Position numbers and translations under genes: made by a program. Positions 43,850-54,438 of a DNA stretch of 64,000 nt are shown in pieces. Below the pieces are notes generated by a model. It did not search any database. It saw only the letters and a program-made list of their open reading frames with translations, and was not told where the DNA came from. How positions within the stretch are numbered: position 1 is the stretch's first letter; every line of letters begins with the position of its first letter. The stretch covers positions 19,642,501-19,706,500 of the forward strand of contig JARZZO010000004.1 in assembly GCA_030544215.1 (NCBI GenBank). Direction: 5' to 3'. The DNA comes from Zantedeschia hybrid cultivar (Eukaryota > Streptophyta > Magnoliopsida > Alismatales > Araceae).

Positions 43850-45727
43850 TTACGAAAAAAGGTAAGGAAATTGCTCCCGCATCTCATCCTCTCGCTCCCA
43901 GGTTGCCTCACCTCCGGAGCGATACTGCCAAATTACCTTGACCAAAGGTACGATCTTGTTCCGCAAGACCTGATCTCTGCGATCCTCAATACGAACCGGA
44001 TACTCTGGGAATGACAAATCCTCAGCGACCTCCAATTCTGAAAAATCCAACACATGGGACGGATCCTGAACGTACTTCCTCAGCAAGGACACATGGAACA
44101 CATCGTGCACTCCTGCAAGACTGGGCGGCAAGGCCAGCTGATACGCGGTTTCCCCAATTCGAGCAAGAATGGGAAAAGGTCCAATATATCGCGGACTCAG
44201 CTTGCCTCGCTTCCCGAATCTCATCACACCCTTGGAGGGTGAGACTCGGAGAAACACGTGGTCCCCAACTTCAAACTCAAGCGGTCTCCGTCGGATGTCA
44301 GCATAACTCTTCTGTCTGTTCTGAGCTGCGGTCAACCTCTGCCGAACCGTCCTGGCAATCTCAGCACACTGCTGCACTAACTCAGGTCCTACTATCTGCC
44401 TCTCACCGATCTCGGACCAACATACCGGAGATCGACACGGCCGCCCATACAAAGCCTCATAAGGCGCCATGCCGATGCTAGAATGATAGCTGTTGTTGTA
44501 GGCAAACTCCACAGTGGACAAATGTTGTTCCCACGAACCTCCCCAGTCTAGGCAGCACGCCCTGAGCATATCCTCCAAGGTCTGAATAGTCCTCTCCGAT
44601 TGCCCGTCAGTCTCTGGATGGTAGGCCGAGCTGAAAGTCAATTGAGTTCCCAACGCCTGCTGAAAGCTCTTCCAGAATCTGGAAGTAAACCTCGGATCTC
44701 GATCTGATACAATGGACAAGGGCACCCCGTGCAGAGAGGTAATCCGGTCCACAAACAACTTAGCCAGCTTGCCGACCGACCAGTCCTTCCTAATGGCTAG
44801 GAAGTGTGCCGACTTGGTCAGCCGATCAACGATGACCCAGATAGCGTCTCTCCTGCTAGGGGATGCAGGCAATCCCATTACAAAGTCCATCGTCACATGC
44901 TCCCATTTCCACTCAGGAATCGGCAAGGGCTGCAGCAACCCTCCTGGCCTCTGATGCTCGGCTTTAACCTGCTGGCATGTCATGCATCTAGCCACATACT
45001 CAGCCACATCTCTTTTCATACCGGGCCACCAGAAGTGCCTCCTCAAACAGTGATACATCTTTGTTGTCCCGGGATGCACAGCATACCTTGAACGGTGCGC
45101 CTCATCAAGAACACACCTGCGCACGTCTTCCTCAGTCGGGACATAGAGTCTGCCTCTGAATCTGACGGTATCATCATCCCACAACTCAACCTCAGGCCTC
45201 TGGAGAATCTGCGGTAACTCAGCATCTGCCCTCTGAGCCTCAATCACAGCATGGTACACAGCCGGTCTCACAGTCAGGCTGACAAGCACTGCTCTATCCT
45301 CTTCACGTGGAACCCTAAAGGAGGATTCCACCACCTGCTCAAATAATTTCCACTCCCGAATCATGAGGTATGACATGACCGTCTTCCGACTCAAAGCGTC
45401 TGCCACTACATTCGCCTTGCCCGGATGATAAGAAAGGTCAAAGTCATAATCCTTAATAAACTCCATCCACCTCCGCTGCCTCAGATTCAGGTCTCTCTGA
45501 GTGAACACATATTTCAAACTCTTGTGATCTGTAAAAACTTGGAATTTTTCTCCGTATAAGTAATGCCTCCAGATCTTCAGTGCAAACACCACAGCTACAA
45601 GCTCCAAATCATGAGTAGGATAGTTCTCTTCATGCCTCTTCAGCTGCCGAGAAGCATAAGCAACTACCCTACCATGCTGCATAAGGACTGCTCCCAAACC
45701 TCGACGGGATGCATCTGAGTAAACCAC
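43850..45727 (-). CDS. RNase H, integrase and chromodomain of element G
   Basis: 625 codons. RNase H keeps its catalytic residues (MVYSDAS, LELVAVVFAL, FTDHKSL, NVVADALSR). Integrase has an HHCC finger (HPGTTKMYH ... CMTCQQVK) and a D,D,E core (VDRLTKSAHF, SDRDPRF, YHPETDGQSERT), then the GPF/Y-type region (RYIGPFPIL). The last 50 residues form a chromodomain (RIEDRRDQVLRNK ... WQYRSGGEATWERED), which in this group targets integration to marked chromatin. It is in the same frame as the upstream piece, separated only by TGA 45731-45733. Confidence 0.95.
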   Translation of the reverse strand: MVYSDASRRGLGAVLMQHGRVVAYASRQLKRHEENYPTHDLELVAVVFALKIWRHYLYGEKFQVFTDHKSLKYVFTQRDLNLRQRRWMEFIKDYDFDLSYHPGKANVVADALSRKTVMSYLMIREWKLFEQVVESSFRVPREEDRAVLVSLTVRPAVYHAVIEAQRADAELPQILQRPEVELWDDDTVRFRGRLYVPTEEDVRRCVLDEAHRSRYAVHPGTTKMYHCLRRHFWWPGMKRDVAEYVARCMTCQQVKAEHQRPGGLLQPLPIPEWKWEHVTMDFVMGLPASPSRRDAIWVIVDRLTKSAHFLAIRKDWSVGKLAKLFVDRITSLHGVPLSIVSDRDPRFTSRFWKSFQQALGTQLTFSSAYHPETDGQSERTIQTLEDMLRACCLDWGGSWEQHLSTVEFAYNNSYHSSIGMAPYEALYGRPCRSPVCWSEIGERQIVGPELVQQCAEIARTVRQRLTAAQNRQKSYADIRRRPLEFEVGDHVFLRVSPSKGVMRFGKRGKLSPRYIGPFPILARIGETAYQLALPPSLAGVHDVFHVSLLRKYVQDPSHVLDFSELEVAEDLSFPEYPVRIEDRRDQVLRNKIVPLVKVIWQYRSGGEATWEREDEMREQFPYLFS

Positions 45728-45730
45728 AAA

Positions 45731-47257
45731 TCAACCTGACCCAGATGGAAGCACCAGCACCGGGGCTGACGTGAGACGAGTTTTTAGCTCAATAAAACTC
45801 TGCTCACAATCCTCCGTCCACACAAAACGAACTCCCTTTCGAGTCAGTCTCGACAAGGGGGCCGCTATCGAAGAAAATCCCTGAACAAACTGCCTGTAAT
45901 ATCCGGCAAGCCCCAGAAAGCTCCTGATCTCAGTCACTGAAGTCGGCCTGCTCCAGTCCATCACTGCCTCTATCTTAGCTGGATCCACTGCGATGCCTTC
46001 ACCAGAAATAACGTGCCCAAGGAAGTGCACCTCGTTTAGCCAAAATTCACATTTGCTGAACTTGGCGTAAAGTTGGTGTTCTCTCAGAACCTGCAACACT
46101 GCCCGAAGATGAGCAGCGTGCTCTTCCTCAGAAGAAGAATAGATCAGAATGTCATCAACAAACACAACCACAAATTGGTCCAGATAGGTCCTGAAGACTC
46201 GGTTCATCAGGTCCATAAAGGCCGCCGGAGCATTGGTTAAGCCGAAGGGCATAACCAAAAACTCATAATGCCCATACCGAGTCCTGAAAGCTGTCTTACT
46301 AACATCCACATCCCTGATTCTCATCTGATAATACCCAGACCTCAGATCGATCTTGGAAAACACTCTCGCTGTCTGCAACTGATCCATCAAGTCATCGATC
46401 CTAGGAAGCGGGTACTTATTCTTTATTGTCACCTGATTCAGCTGTCTATAATCAATGCACAGTCTCAAGGAACCATCCTTCTTCCTGACAAACAGAACTG
46501 GAGCACCCCAAGGAGATGTACTGGGACGAATGAAACCCTTATCCAGCAACTCCTGCAACTGCGCCTTTAACTCAGCGAGTTCGGCTGGCGCCATCCGATA
46601 CGGGGCCTTAGACAAGGGCGCCGTACCTGGTGCAAGCTCAATGGTAAACTCGACCTCTCGCTGAGGAGGAAGGCCAGGCAGCTCCTCAGGAAATACATCT
46701 ACGAACTCACAAACAACAGGCACCTCCCAGGGACTGGGACTAGCACAGACATCAGAAACAACGACAGAGGCTAAGAAAGCCTCGCAGCCACCAGCAAGCA
46801 ACCTCCGTGCCTTAAAGGCAGAAATGAGAATACCTCGAGAAGAAAGCCTAATACCTTGGAAGAAGAAGGTCGGGATGTCCGGAATAGAGAAGCGCACCCT
46901 CTTCCTGTGGCAGTCCACCTCCGCATAAAAGGCTTCCAACCAATCCATGCCCAGGATGATATCAAAATCACGGATAGCAAGTACAACCAACTGGGCAGGT
47001 AGCACATGACCCTCAATGGTCAAGGGAACATTCCTCAAACAATTATAAGATATCATGAAGTCTCCAGAAGGAACTTCAACCATCAGACCATCAGACAACT
47101 CAACAATAGGTGCAGAAAGAATGTCTAGGAACTGCTCGGAAATAAAAGAATGCGAAGCACCTGAATCGATCAACACATGCGCAGAGTTCCCAAGGACAGA
47201 GAGTGTACCTTCCACCAAGTTGGACGCGCGAGCCTCCCTCCTGGTGATAGCCAGCAC
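45731..47257 (-). CDS. Protease and reverse transcriptase of element G
   Basis: 508 codons in the same frame as gag. The aspartic protease has LIDSGASHSFI and ILGMDWL. The RT has SPWGAPVLFVRKKDGSLRLC, YPLPRIDDLMDQL, LRSGYYQM, FGLTNAPAAFM and the catalytic FVDDILIYS (46152-46163), then LGHVISGEGI. The frame ends at TGA 45731-45733 at the RT/RNase H border. Confidence 0.95.
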   Translation of the reverse strand: MLAITRREARASNLVEGTLSVLGNSAHVLIDSGASHSFISEQFLDILSAPIVELSDGLMVEVPSGDFMISYNCLRNVPLTIEGHVLPAQLVVLAIRDFDIILGMDWLEAFYAEVDCHRKRVRFSIPDIPTFFFQGIRLSSRGILISAFKARRLLAGGCEAFLASVVVSDVCASPSPWEVPVVCEFVDVFPEELPGLPPQREVEFTIELAPGTAPLSKAPYRMAPAELAELKAQLQELLDKGFIRPSTSPWGAPVLFVRKKDGSLRLCIDYRQLNQVTIKNKYPLPRIDDLMDQLQTARVFSKIDLRSGYYQMRIRDVDVSKTAFRTRYGHYEFLVMPFGLTNAPAAFMDLMNRVFRTYLDQFVVVFVDDILIYSSSEEEHAAHLRAVLQVLREHQLYAKFSKCEFWLNEVHFLGHVISGEGIAVDPAKIEAVMDWSRPTSVTEIRSFLGLAGYYRQFVQGFSSIAAPLSRLTRKGVRFVWTEDCEQSFIELKTRLTSAPVLVLPSGSG

Positions 47258-48355
47258 TCTCCCCTGAGTCCTCGGCTTCTTCTGATCGCCATGACCCTGC
47301 CCCTGACTATGCCCCTGCGGGCACTGCCTTGCCAGGTGGCCCTGTTGGCCACAAGAAAAACACCTCCTGGGAAGAGTGGGACACTGAGTCCCGCCATGAG
47401 CACCACCACATTGCTGACAAACAGCCGGAAGCCTCTGAGCTGGCTCCTGTTGTGCACTGGATGCAGACTGACTCTGCTGACCTTGCCTGGGCCTGCTGCT
47501 GCCGCTGCTGCCACTACTGCTGCCACCACCCCTGAAGAATCTCCTGAATCGGGAGCCGAGAGAAGACGATCCCGATCCGTCAGAAGGAGCCGGTGCCGCT
47601 GCCTTACCCCTGCCTCGCGCTGGCCCCTGAACAGTCTGCCCCCTCTCCCGGGCCGACTGGATCTACTGAGCTTCTACAGCTGCTGCACGCCTAACTGCTG
47701 ACGCCAAGTCTGTACAACAATGGGACGCCACGAAGTTCCTCAAACTGAGCCTAAGCCCATCCACAAACCTCTCCGTGCGACGCACCTCGTCCTCAGATAT
47801 AAAAGGCACGAACCGTCCCAGCGAAACAAACTTCGCCTCGTACTCAAGTACCGTCATACTCCCCTGCGTCAGGTCCATAAACTCCCTCTCCTTGGCTCGC
47901 TGGACATGTCTAGGGAAATATTGTGCATTGAACTCCTTGACAAAGGTCTCCCAAGAAATTTCCCTAAGACTCCTGTCCCCATAAGATAAACTCTTCAGCG
48001 CGGTCCACCAGTCATAGGCGCTATCCTTCAGCATGAAGGTAGCCAGCGGGGTCCTCTCTACTGCCGCACAGTCCATAGTATCAAAGGTCTTCTCAATCTC
48101 TCTAAGCCAATGAATGGCCTCGTCAGGGTCGGGACGACCGGTGAAGTGGGGTGGCCTCAGCTTCAAGAACCTCTCGAGTGTAGCTGTGGTCCCTCCCCGA
48201 GTACTAGAACCCTCGCTAGGATCTCGAGTCTGATATCGAGCCATAGTATCCATCATGGCCTCCATAAACTGCTCAACACTCGGCCTCCCTGCCTCGGACC
48301 CACTGGGAACATCTCCCCGCTCTCGAATAACTGGCATCCTCTTCCTGGGAGCCAT
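47258..48355 (-). pseudogene. gag of element G
   Basis: Starts MAPRKRMPVIRERGD at 48355. The capsid part includes RPPHFTGRPDPDEAIHWLREIEK and YFPRHVQRAKEREFMDL, the typical plant Ty3/gypsy gag. A TAG (47663-47665) follows AAAVEAQ. After it the frame continues through a Gly/Ser/Gln-rich region and one CCHC zinc knuckle (near 47330-47375) into protease. It is otherwise undamaged. Confidence 0.9.
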
Positions 48356-48497
48356 CTACTCGCCTACAATTACAAAATCAAAAGTTCTAATCAGAGTCCT
48401 AAAACCTATGCTACCGCCGTGCCTATACGGGATAATGTATTTATTTGCCGAATTTCCAACATTTAACCTAGTTATTTATTTATTTGCCAGACCGTAT

Positions 48498-48509
48498 GCT
48501 CTGATACCA
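48498..48509 (-). other. Primer-binding site of element G (initiator Met tRNA)
   Basis: The minus strand reads TGGTATCAGAGC two bases inside the 5' LTR. This is the classic plant retrotransposon sequence complementary to the 3' end of initiator methionine tRNA. Confidence 0.95.
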
Positions 48510-48511
48510 AC

Positions 48512-50841
48512 TGTAACGACCCGCCACCCTATAATCGGGGATCCGATTACTAAATGGGTACCGAATCATTAATTTTGGGACCAAACCAGGATCTAGTAAG
48601 TCTGGGAAATAAATAATAAACTAAGCTAAACATTCACATCGCATTGAATTGAAATAAAAGTGCAGGAATTAAAATTATTACAATGCGACTCGATACAGCA
48701 AATAATTACATTCTCCAACAGAAGGAAATAATTAAACATACAGGCCAAAGATAATTAACAACTACATCGGGGCATACCCCGGAACAACCGCTGAAGATAC
48801 ACTACACCCGGCCGCACGCGCCGCTCTAAGTCTGCTGGGAGTCCTCACCTGAAAACCGCAGGGGTGAGTCTCAAGACAAGACTCAGTAGGGATCCTTCGA
48901 TCCCCACTGCCCACACACACACCCACAAGTGTAAAGTACAGCTAACAGTAAAGTAACAAGTGTAGTGGCAGGTACGATATCTAATTCTCTACGTGAGAAC
49001 ACATGCGGTCGAAATATAATAATCATGCACATTCTAAGCCAATCGTTAGAAAACCCACAACTGCCGTCTCGATAGAACTCGCCGACCGTACAAACAACGG
49101 TGGGAAAAACCTCGACCCGCTGAGACCAAGGAGTAGCCCCTCGGATAGCACGCTCGCTACTCCGGCCCAACCGGCTCAGGTGACTACCCCTTCCCTCAGC
49201 ATGAGTGACTCTCCGAATGTACCACTCCCACACCGGTACTAGCTGACCCCGGGGTTCACCAGGTGACCCTCTCTCACTAGGCGTCACCCCGCCCACGCCC
49301 CCACCGGCGCTGTGCTCACGCCCCCACCAGCACAGGGTGATAAATCGCTACAATGTCACTCCAGGTCCACAGTAACACAAAACCACCAAAACTCAGCACT
49401 GTACGATCCGGTCACGTGAAAAGTCCGCGATCGTATAATACACATGGAACCATCCGATCGTGAGGAATCCGTCCTTATCGGGTGCACTAAAACATGTGCA
49501 AACTATCTATCTAGCAATGTGAACACGTTTTACTGGCATGCATTAGTGAGATTCTGTCTTGAATCACGTCGACCTAGGTCGACGCCATTCAAGCTCCATG
49601 TACAGGTTCATATAAATCAGTCTTCAGAATCTGGCTTTAAAAGGCGTCGACCCTCATGGTCGCCTTTCAAAAGGCGTCGACATCCCAAGACGTCTTTCAA
49701 CACGAAAATCCGGAATTCCCAAGGCCTTAACCAGGGTATTTCTGTGGTTAAAACGCGTCATGGATGCCCGACGTCGTTCAAAAACGCGTCGTTTACCCAT
49801 GACGTCTTTCAGCCACAGAAATTCCAACCGGGCAGACTGTCTGTCAGTCAAATCCTGTCTAAAAAGGCGTCGTGATGGCCCGACGCCCTTCAAAAAGGCG
49901 TCGTCCATGCACGACGTCTTTCAAGCCCAGGAACCAGGAACGCCCTAAACCCGAGGGCTCCCTTCCCACTTCCAAATAACCCCGAAAATCATTCAAACTG
50001 GAGGGAAACGAAGAGCAAGACAATTCATAGGCAAACACCCCCATAGAATTCCTAAACATGCTCATTCTAACCCCCAAAACCGAAGATCTACCACATGCAT
50101 ATTGAGGAAAACGTGATCTTAAACACAGTGCGATGGGGAACGTCACCCTACCGGACATTCGAACGCCTCCGAGCTTCAAGCCGTCCGCCTGTCTCGTCCC
50201 ACGCCGCCGCCGGTACCGCCGAGGTCGTCCTAGCCCCACCGTGACGTCGGCCGCCGTCCGGAGAGTAGAACGCCGCAGTGGAAGTGGAGGTGGTAGGGGT
50301 AGGAGCCAGGTAGAGGATGGAGTGGAGGGAGAGGCGAAATGGTGTGAGGAAAAGAGGGAGGAGGAGGATCGCCGCCGAGTTCGCCTGAGGGAAAGAGAGA
50401 AAGGGAGAAGGAGAAAATGAGGGAAAGAAGGAGGGCTCGCGGGGTTAACCAGAGGCTGGCTAAAACGCGTCGACATGCACGGACGCCTATCAGGTGACAA
50501 GACGGCTGCTCTGACAAGATTCTGAAACGCGTCGACCTTCACAGACGCCATTCAGACAATTTGTCAGGGCCGTACTCTGACACACCCAGAGTCGCAGTCT
50601 GAAAGGCGTCGACCCACACGGACGCCGTTCAGACGACCTGACAGGGCCGTACGCTCACGGTCCAAAGTCAGTCCACGTGGCACCCACGTGGCAGAACCTG
50701 AAACGCGTCTGCCATGGTGGACGCCGTTTAAACCGCGTCTCGCGGGCTCGACGCGAAACAACACAAAGTTCCAGACCCCACTAGGGCCAGAACTACAGGG
50801 TCCGACCCCGAAAACCGAATCCGAAAACCTCAGTCCTTACA
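48512..50841 (-). repeat. 5' LTR of element G (family A)
   Basis: 2330 bp, four differences seen from the 3' LTR. It drives the gag-pol transcript toward the left. The same set of GGCGTCG-type palindromes is present at matching positions (49563-49924 and 50461-50769). Confidence 0.95.
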
Positions 50842-50846
50842 TAGAT

Positions 50847-51551
50847 GATTAAAATTTCCATACTATCAAGCTCTTCATGAACTTCTCCCTTAAATATTCC
50901 CTTTTCTTTTTTCTTTTCCTAATGTAATAAAGGATTTCATTGAATAAAGAATTATTTTTTATGTCTTGAAATCTCCTCTTTAACTTCCTGTGATATGCCC
51001 ATGATTTTTCCTTTAACGAAAACTAGATTTTTCCTTAAAATATGACAGTTCAGGTTTACTTAATACAAAACGCGTCCACTCAGAAAGACGCCTTTCAAAG
51101 ATAATTCATTTTTCAAAATTAGCCATTAATCCTCAAAATTTCGAATTAAGCTTAAATTGCGTCTACCTTGTAAGACGCCTTTCAATTCTCTCTCTTACTT
51201 TTCCCAGAATTCTGCCATCAATTCCGTGATTAATCTTCTGAAATCCGTCTGCATGGTTGGACGTCTTTCATAATCCTGCCTTGTACGGTCCTGACCATAA
51301 TTGGCGGTAACCTGAAACGCGTCGCCCGGAATAGACGCCTTTTACTCAATTTCAAACAGCTGGCCTTGCCGCCTCAATTTATGCGCCCTAAAATGCGTCG
51401 CTGTGCCACGACGCCTTTCAACCTCTTCAAACAGAACTTGCGAAGGGCCCCTTTCTTCCTCACTTTCTCCTTAGCTTTCTCTTTCTTCTTCCTCTCCGGC
51501 GATTCCAACTCCTCCGGCGATCTTTCTCTCAAAACCCCCTCTTCCGAGACC
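50847..51551 (+). promoter_or_regulatory. Region upstream of antisense gene Y of element E with GCGTC palindromes
   Basis: Non-coding. It contains five palindromes with (C/G)GCGTC and GACGCC arms at about 51068, 51155, 51243, 51313 and 51391, each flanked by AAA and TTTCAA. The last lies about 140 bp upstream of the gene Y ATG. This is the position at which element B has its GGACGGCC array. Promoter function is inferred from position only. Confidence 0.55.
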
Positions 51552-54438
51552 ATGGAGCGCGGCGAAGGTTCCCGCAAGACTAAGGCGATGGTGAAGCGCC
51601 GTCGAACCTCGGCGAGGGGTGAAGAAGAAATCCCGGCCAAGCTTGCCGCGGTGGAGGCCTTTTTGGAGGAGGAAGAAGCTACCCCGGCACCTGTGGCCGT
51701 GGAAGAAGGAGGGGAGGGCGACCTCCACCTGGTAAGCTTTATGTGGTTTGAAGGGAGTGAGAAAAGGAAGGAAGGAAGGGGTTCCTCAAGAACCCGGAAT
51801 CGGGCCTTTAAAGGCGTCCAGACCAGGTGACGCCTTTCAAACGGCGTCACCTTGGTCCGACGCCATTCATGCAAAATTCCCAATTTTTATTTAGACCGAA
51901 TATGCTCCAAGTCGCGTCAGGACCTGTGGACGCCTTTCAATAGGCGTCCCTATTGATAGACGCCTTTTAATCCAGCAATGCTTTGCTTGTTTTTTTTATG
52001 TTCACTAACTGATGAAATTTCTTTTTATGTGCAAGGAACCATGAGGGCGAGGATTAGCTGGGATTTGGTAATAGAAGCATATAGGCGACTCCCGGATTTC
52101 CAGAAGGCGCGCCTGCGCCGGATGGGATTCGGCGAGGTTTTAGATATCGAGCCATTTTGGCTCGATCTGGTCCTCCTGCAGGTGCTGCGGGAGAGGTGGC
52201 ATGCGGAAAGCCGGGCTTTCCTAATGCCGTGGGGCCATATGGTCCCAACCCTAGAGGATGTGGCCAGGATCACTGGCCTTAGGGTAGAGGGCCGACCGGT
52301 CAGCGGGGCCGACCGGTCAGCGGGGTGACTTATCCCGACTACCGAGGATTGGCAGAGGCTCTACTAGGCATAGAGGTGTCTAGCCTGGGTAGAGAGTCTA
52401 GGATGGTCCCCCGGGTAGAGGTGGAGGCCGCTTTAGGATTAGATGAGCCCCGGCGTCGATCGGATGAGACCCGGGAGGAGTTCAGAGATAGGTTAGCAGA
52501 GTCATCCTCCGCCGTATACTGCAGCGACCCTAGTCAAGAGGAGGAGGTAGATAGGCAGCTTAGGGTCTTTTTAGTCTTTTTCTTTGGTCGGTTGCTCTTC
52601 GATACGAAAGGCGACCACATTCATTGTAGGTTCTTGTACTTGCTAGATGACTTAGATAGCTTAGGAGAGTATGTATGGGGTGCGGCCCTTCTGGTCCACC
52701 TATTCGCCGACCTATCTGCGGTCACGCCTGACCGTGAGACCACCATCAGCGGCTTCTCGCTGTTCCTACAGGTATTAAATCGTTTTATTATTTGTTTATG
52801 ATATGCAATGAAATGATTTTCTCTGACCTATATGTTCATGTATGCAGGTGTGGAGCTACTACTACTTCCCGCTCGGCCGAGCGAGGATAGTACGACCCGG
52901 TGCCGTCCCGTTGGCCTGCCGCTGGTAGCCAATCGTGGACACAGCACCCCAGCACCACCAACTGACGGCCCTCCGCCGTCAGTTTCTCGACTACCCCGAG
53001 CTGCTGGTGAGTTCTTAACTTGTTCAATTTTGTCCATTAAATGCAATCTTTTATTCATTAAATGCAAGTTATTTATATGAATGCATCAAACTTATATGCA
53101 GGTGATGTGGCGCCTGTACCTGGGCATGGGCGAGGAGGGTTAGCCGTAGGTGACGGCTGGCCAGAGGCGATTCGGCAGGCAGATGTGGCTGCACTGCCTG
53201 AACGAGATCGAGCCCCTCTGCCTGCGGCTCGTGATGAGGACGTTGGGCCTCCACCAGGAGTGGATCGATGAGGAGGTCCCGGAGGGCGTCGGACAGAGTA
53301 TGAGGGGGAAGCCAGCCCCTACCGATTGGCGTGCCAAATTCTCGGAGCAGTACGAGGACTGGCACCGCCGCGGCGTTAGGGTGGAGTCCCGGGCGGAGAG
53401 TAGCGAGGCCTACCTCCAGCAGTACCGGGCCCACTACGCCGATCAGCTTCGGCTCCTCCGACCACTCGATGTGAGTATGCATTTATGCGTCTTTTCACTT
53501 TATTATTATCTTTATCTTATATCTGTGAATGAATGTATGTATGTGTGATATGCAGGATGCGCGCGATGCGGTCATCATCGACCTCCGGGCCCGCCTACAT
53601 GATGCGAAGGCCCAGCTGGAGCAGGTCCAGAAGGAGCTCTTCGACCTGGTATGCATGCATGAATATGAATGAATGTTTTAGTTAATTAATTTGTTTTGAT
53701 GATGGACCGCTGATGATTGTCTTTTGGTGCAGCGAGCCGTCTACACCCAGGCGGCTCCCCCTTCTCATGGAGCATCATCATCTTCTTCTTCTGCTGCCTA
53801 TGAGGCTGCTCTGGCAGACCTCCAAAGCCAGCTTGCCTCCGCCATCCACCGGGCTACCCTTGCAGAGGAGGACCGAGCTGCTCGAGTAAGTTCTATCTTT
53901 TTTTACTCATGGATTTGATTTTGATTGCTTAGTTGCCTTGGACTAACAATGACTTCTTCTGCAGGTTGCTGAGCTTCATGAAGCCCTTTAGAGGGCTGAA
54001 GTGGATGCAGCTCGTGTTCACGATCTCGAGGAGCAGGTGGCTCGGGTTCGCGATCTTGAGGAGCAGGTGGCTCACCTCTCCATCGGGGATCTTTCTCGGG
54101 AGCTTTCTCACCTCCAGTCCCGGCTGGGGTTTATCACCGAAGAGAGGGAGAGGGAGTGGCTGGAGCGGCAGAGGATGGACTCGGAGATGTCCTCCCTCCG
54201 AGTCCAGTTGGGCATTGCTGAGCACGAGCGCCGGAGCGTGGAGGAGAGGTACAAACGTGCTCGGCAGCATGCTCAGGAGCGCGGGAAGGCGAGCACTTTC
54301 ACAGCTAGCGTGTCCATCTCCTCTGGCCAGGCTGGTCCGAGTGCCATGGGTCCGCCGCCGCCTAGAGCTCCACCACCAAATGCCCAGGATGAGGCTCAGA
54401 GCCAGATGGACGAGGGGGCAAGAGAGAGTCAACCTTGA
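51552..54438 (+). pseudogene. Antisense gene Y of element E: plant mobile domain (PMD) protein, seven exons, broken
   Basis: Exons: 51552-51731, 52036-52771, 52848-53008, 53101-53470, about 53556-53649, about 53733-53886, about 53965-54438. Exon 1 has a basic KRRRTSAR patch. Exon 2 has MPWGHMVPTLEDVARITGL, the PMD hallmark shared with gene Y of B. Exon 3 opens WSYYYFPLGRAR. Exons 5-7 are strongly coiled-coil (HDLEEQVARVRDLEEQVAHL) and end in a Pro-rich tail. Decay: a 17-bp tandem duplication at 52291-52324 shifts the frame, stops occur in exons 3, 4 and 7, and the exon 2 acceptor joins out of frame. Antisense to the element transcript. Exon count and order match B. Confidence 0.82.
51808..51973. 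repeat. GCGTC palindrome pairs in intron 1 of gene Y of E
   Basis: Two pairs: GGCGTC...GACGCC at 51813 and 51843 (30-bp step), and GCGTC...GACGCC at 51914 and 51944 (30-bp step). Each has TTTCAA or TTTTAA after the right arm. Intron 1 of gene Y in B holds a different-arm array at the same place. Confidence 0.88.

Larger units (their letters stand above)
41433..50841 (-). mobile_element. Complete chromodomain Ty3/gypsy element G (Tekay/Del type)
   Basis: 9409 bp with LTRs of exactly 2330 bp each and a perfect TSD TAGAT (41428-41432 and 50842-50846). It carries a primer site for initiator Met tRNA, a single gag-pol frame, and integrase ending in a chromodomain. I count four differences between the LTRs (for example 42003/49082 and 43577/50656), so it inserted very recently, well under 0.1 million years at the usual 1.3e-8 rate. 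Gag-pol nonetheless has two nonsense codons. Family A solo LTRs elsewhere in the window are its relatives. Confidence 0.96.

Noticed and set aside
48110..48466. Plus-strand frames opposite gag of element G
   Set aside because: Shadow of the gag frame; no independent features.
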